From: Pocillopora verrucosa
Lineage: Eukaryota > Cnidaria > Anthozoa > Scleractinia > Pocilloporidae
Direction of reading: 5' to 3'
NCBI RefSeq assembly: GCF_036669915.1
Contig: NC_089314.1
Coordinates: 29,991,592-30,055,591, forward strand
DNA: 64,000 nucleotides
Shown: in pieces, positions 60,649 to 64,000 of the stretch
Layout of the letters: every line of letters begins with the position of its first letter
Position numbering within the stretch: the stretch's first letter is position 1
Translations under genes and position numbers: made by a program
The notes under the pieces: model-generated
Told to the model about the DNA's origin: nothing
Database searches by the model: none
Seen by the model: the letters and a program-made list of their open reading frames with translations, nothing else

Positions 60649-61871
60649 TTCTCGTTAGGAAAGGCAAAGATGGGAAAGCTGAAATAGTCATCATTGACCA
60701 CGGGCTTTACGAAACTCTCCAGCAATAGTAAGCAATTATCTTTTTGTTTGGTGTTTGTTGGAAAGGACTGTAGCTTGAAGACAATCTATCTTTTTTCGAA
60801 CGGCAAGCAAATGAGGTGCGTTAGGGCGGGGAAAGGTGAAAGAGCCTGCAGGATAATTCTCACTTACTGATACTAGTCAATTAAAAGATTCCATTGTGCA
60901 TCGATACCCCCCTCTTACACTGTTAGCGGTAGATGCATTGTGAGTGCAGTTGTTAAAGAGTCGAAAATGCTGGAATTAGGATGTGTGACGAAATTAGCAG
61001 ACACTATGTCTACAATTGTTTTGATAATTGTAATTCTCAATGCCGAACGTTAAGCTAATGATATAAATAAGCTAGAAAAAAAGCGCAGAAAATCCAATTT
61101 GGCCCTCAGTTATTGGCTCAATACGTTTATGCAAGATCTCTTGATTTATCATAATACGTTTTAGAATATGACTTTGTTTTCAAATTTTTTTCAGAGACAG
61201 GGTAGCCTTGTGTCAACTGTGGAAGTCCAGCAGGCTCAATGAACAGATGCAATATTTTAGTAAACAACTCGGAGTTGATGGTAAATTTACACGTCTGATT
61301 TTGGTCTCCAAAAACGTGATGTATATAAAGTGGTACGGGATTTTGTCTTCTTCTAAATAAAAACTGGGCTGTAGCTTTTTTTTTTGATTGTGTAAATTTA
61401 TGCACGAACTGTTCCTTTATTCTTCCTATGAAAAAGAAAGTATTTCGTGTTAGCCATGGTAGTACTGAAGGATATGATTTATCCAAGAAAAAAATGCCAC
61501 AGAATTCAATCTTGTCATATCAATTATTCTCAAAACCCATCATTGCTAGTTATATCACATTCTGCATTATGCGCAGTTTTTTTGAGTCAGATCGAGAGAA
61601 CTCCAAAAGGAAAAGTGAGTGTAATCAATAAGCACGTAACTTGTGATTTGTTGTTCTTTAATTGAATTAGGAAGCAATTATTACGGATTATTACGTTGTC
61701 ACTAGAGCCATGAGTTTCAGAGCGAGGATTGTGGAAAGCTACCTGCAGATTCTTCAGTACCTGGGGCGTGCACCCAAAGATATGGACAAACTCACGTCTA
61801 AATTAAAAACCTTACATGAGTTGGACGCCATAGCCGCAGAATGAACCAAAAGAACGGTCTTGGTTTCTTAA
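60649..61871 (+). pseudogene. ADCK5-like fragment with kinase exons Z and W
   Basis: Exon Z 60649-60727 encodes LVRKGKDGKAEIVIIDHGLY, the ADCK family DHG segment (DFG-equivalent). Exon W 61195-61280 encodes DRVALCQLWKSSRLNEQMQY followed by FSKQLGVD. Both match consecutive parts of ADCK5, and the phases fit exon X seen elsewhere (W ends phase 1, X begins with two bases). The Z-W junction codon would be TA|A, a stop. X and Y are missing, and the terminal exon (61706-61871) has a premature TGA at 61842-61844. Dead copy, but it proves the gene identity. Confidence 0.75.
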
Positions 61872-62519
61872 TTTCGTTCCCCATCGCATTCAAATTGTGA
61901 AGAATCGAAAAATTTTTATGTATCAAGATTTTAACACTTATAAGTAAAGCTGTAAGGAGTTCTCTTTTAGCCTGCAAACCAATGATCACAAGTGATCCAA
62001 TACGCCACTTTTGATATATAAAGATTCTAACATGGCTCCGAGGCTAGGGGGGAATAAAACATAAGAAATTTCCTACTTATCCTTACATTTGTAACATAAT
62101 CACCTGATGAGCCATATTTAAAAAATGGACCTTGGGCGTGCAATATGTTCTTATGATTTAGTGCAATATGTTTATCAATAAAAGTGCAAGGTATTTACTT
62201 CAAGAAAAGCTTAGAAAATACAAATAAAAGCAATATATGAAGCATTTAGAATCATCAACATTAAGTCACCGCACTCCAGTGCACACTAAAACTTGAAATT
62301 TTTGTCTTTCTGATAGCGTTATTTAGAGTCAAGGTAGTTGTTTAGGGTTTCGTTATAGAATTCAGAAGGAACTAAAATTGAATTAGCGACTGGGTTTACT
62401 CTTCTGATATTGACTTTGAAAAAACGAAGGCTGTTTGATCGCTTTGTGTTGCGTCAAGTGAAAATACGAGTCAAAAATTTTAACAATCAAAACTTGTATA
62501 ACCGAGATAGGAAGAGTAT

Positions 62520-62710
62520 AGGATGGCCATGATGACACAAGCCATTGAGATTCGAGGGTAACTCTTGTGAATTCCTCAGACCCACCTAAACATTTTATGG
62601 AGACTGGGTCTTTTCAGCCGCTGCAACCAGGCTATGAAATGTCTCACCCATAAACCTTAAACTGAGTTCATTAGTTTCTGTTTTGCGAGAAAAGATTAAA
62701 GACACATTTT
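62520..62710 (+). mobile_element. LINE remnant (unit I)
   Basis: Same decayed tail, downstream of FReD-I. Confidence 0.55.
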
Positions 62711-63015
62711 TTTCATAGCTACTTATGATTAACTGTCAATTTCCAACTATGATAAGGAGCTTTTTGAATGTAGCGCCAAATAGATTAAGTCATTATCATT
62801 ATTATGATTATTATCATTATTGGTTAACTGGCCGATTCTACAGAATCAATTATTCCTATTTTGAAAAGCGCACAAAGAAGCAAGAAAAACCCTGAACAAC
62901 GTTTTGCTAAGCTCCAATTTAAGAGTGATTGTTTAATGCTGAATAAACTTGATCGAGACACTCGTTTTTTTGTTAAGTTGGTACTGTTTCATTGTTGTGC
63001 CATAAACGTGACAGT

Positions 63016-64000
63016 TCAGAAATCGACTGGTCTTATTTTCATCTCGGTTCTCTTGAGGGAGTATTTATGACCCTTCCAGTCTTTCCAGTTCACTCCATTA
63101 GCAGAGGTGAAGTGATTGCCACGAAAATACAAGCCATTGAGATTTGAGTAATGACACCTCTTGTACCACCAAGCTGCTTTGTACTTAATGGCGCAGTTGT
63201 AACCCCCATGATTTTCATTATCTTGATCTCTGGTGGTGAATGGCATACCGCGATGGTAAGCAAGAGAGTCACCAGAATTTCCTGACAAAATGAGCAGCCG
63301 GATGAGTATTACGTTTGACCAACAATGAGCCCGTCGTACGGTAGAACAAATCTTGAATTGTCAGATAAGTATGATTTAATAATAATAATAATGGATGCAA
63401 AGCATTCTTAGTAATATCTATGATTCATGTCGAAGATTCTAGGGATTGAATTACTTAATATGATAATGCAAATAAATATGTTTGCCGAGACACCCATCAG
63501 AGTTGGATTAGTTCGTCAGGTTAACCGCGTATGATCCACCGGCGAATACCTTTGGACTAACCAACGTCCGGTATGTGCTGTCCAGGATTGCATATCGATG
63601 AGCTGAGGTTACCTTTTTGTCTTCCAAAGCTATTGAATGATATTAAATAGTTTAAGCATATTTTACATTACTTAGCGCTCTACTCTCCTCCCCTCCCCTC
63701 TCCCTTGTTATAATGACCAGAAAAGAAGACACGAAATGACAGTTCTACCTGAATAAGAACCAAGGATCAGCTTGTACTTGTCTTTCTCACTCATAACACC
63801 AAACAAGTTGTACTCAGCATAAGCTGTGTCTCCTTCAAAGTCTTCAAAACCCACACGAAGCGTGTTGTTATTATATGAGGTCAAGCGGTGAATCTTGTCC
63901 AGTCCGAGCCAAAACTCACCCCACAGGTCACCAAAGCCACGTTTGTAGTCGTTCCAGTAGCGGTAGAAATCAACCGAGCCGTCCAGTCTCTTCTGGAACA
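63016..64000 (-). CDS. FReD-I: PAN-EGF-FReD copy, cut by the window edge
   Basis: FReD part 2 at 63016-63281 is open and ends PVDF-stop. FReD part 1 begins at its donor (63749) and runs open past the right edge. The upstream exons are outside the window. The calcium-type motif is DQDNE. The variable clusters are the least like the others: [26 protein letters not shown] and [10 protein letters not shown], so the usual tyrosine before ADG is replaced by Ser and Asp by Asn. Confidence 0.85.

Overview
The window is animal nuclear DNA, most likely from a cnidarian (an anthozoan such as a stony coral; the species cannot be read from sequence). It is AT-rich. Genes are split by short introns with GT..AG borders. 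The repeats are tRNA-derived SINEs, LINE 3' tails, Penelope-like tails and foldback elements, and the identifiable host genes belong to metazoan families.

Theme 1, minus strand: a tandem array of nine copies (A to I, left to right), plus one relic, of a gene for a small secreted protein. Its order is signal peptide, PAN/apple-like domain, one EGF-like domain, then a fibrinogen-related domain (FReD) split over two exons. A full copy has five coding exons (88, 257, 118, 384 and 266 coding bases, 370 residues) with matching phases. Several copies also show an upstream noncoding first exon behind a TATA box and a 14-bp palindrome. B, E and H look intact. I runs off the right edge. G has lost one splice acceptor, F has lost the C-terminal half of the last exon, D has a nonsense codon, and A and C are clearly dead. 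Approximate spans: A 4.3-6.2 kb, B 8.4-12.0, C 14.4-15.5, D 17.0-20.7, E 25.3-28.9, F 33.1-35.7 (its promoter may be near 39.7), G 44.5-47.0, H 49.8-53.1, I 63.0-64.0.

Theme 2, plus strand: scattered fragments of an ADCK5-like (aarF/UbiB-family) kinase gene lie between the FReD genes. Five different exons are recognisable. The terminal exon is repeated seven times and one upstream exon three times. No copy is complete, and it appears that pieces of a neighbouring gene were carried along as the array expanded.

The array grew by segmental duplication. About 1.0-6.4 kb matches 29.95-35.6 kb (A and F), about 6.4-11.0 kb matches 47.3-52.4 kb (B and H), and the left edge to 1.95 kb matches 22.3-24.2 kb. 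Every unit also carries a dead LINE tail just downstream of the FReD stop.

The observation most worth following is that the FReD copies are almost invariant except in a few short clusters next to the predicted ligand pocket (around WWYxxCHx, GNHxxxADG and NWxxWKGxxY). In the nearly identical pair B/H, all seven differences in the last exon change amino acids, and five fall in two adjacent codons. This looks like a lectin repertoire whose binding face is being diversified, comparable in concept to snail FREPs. That function is inferred; the clustering is visible directly.

About 36.0-44.3 kb is the main non-array stretch. It holds a small chromodomain ORF with its own TATA box, a decayed FReD signal exon, and a 2.8-kb element with long inverted ends containing nested palindromes.
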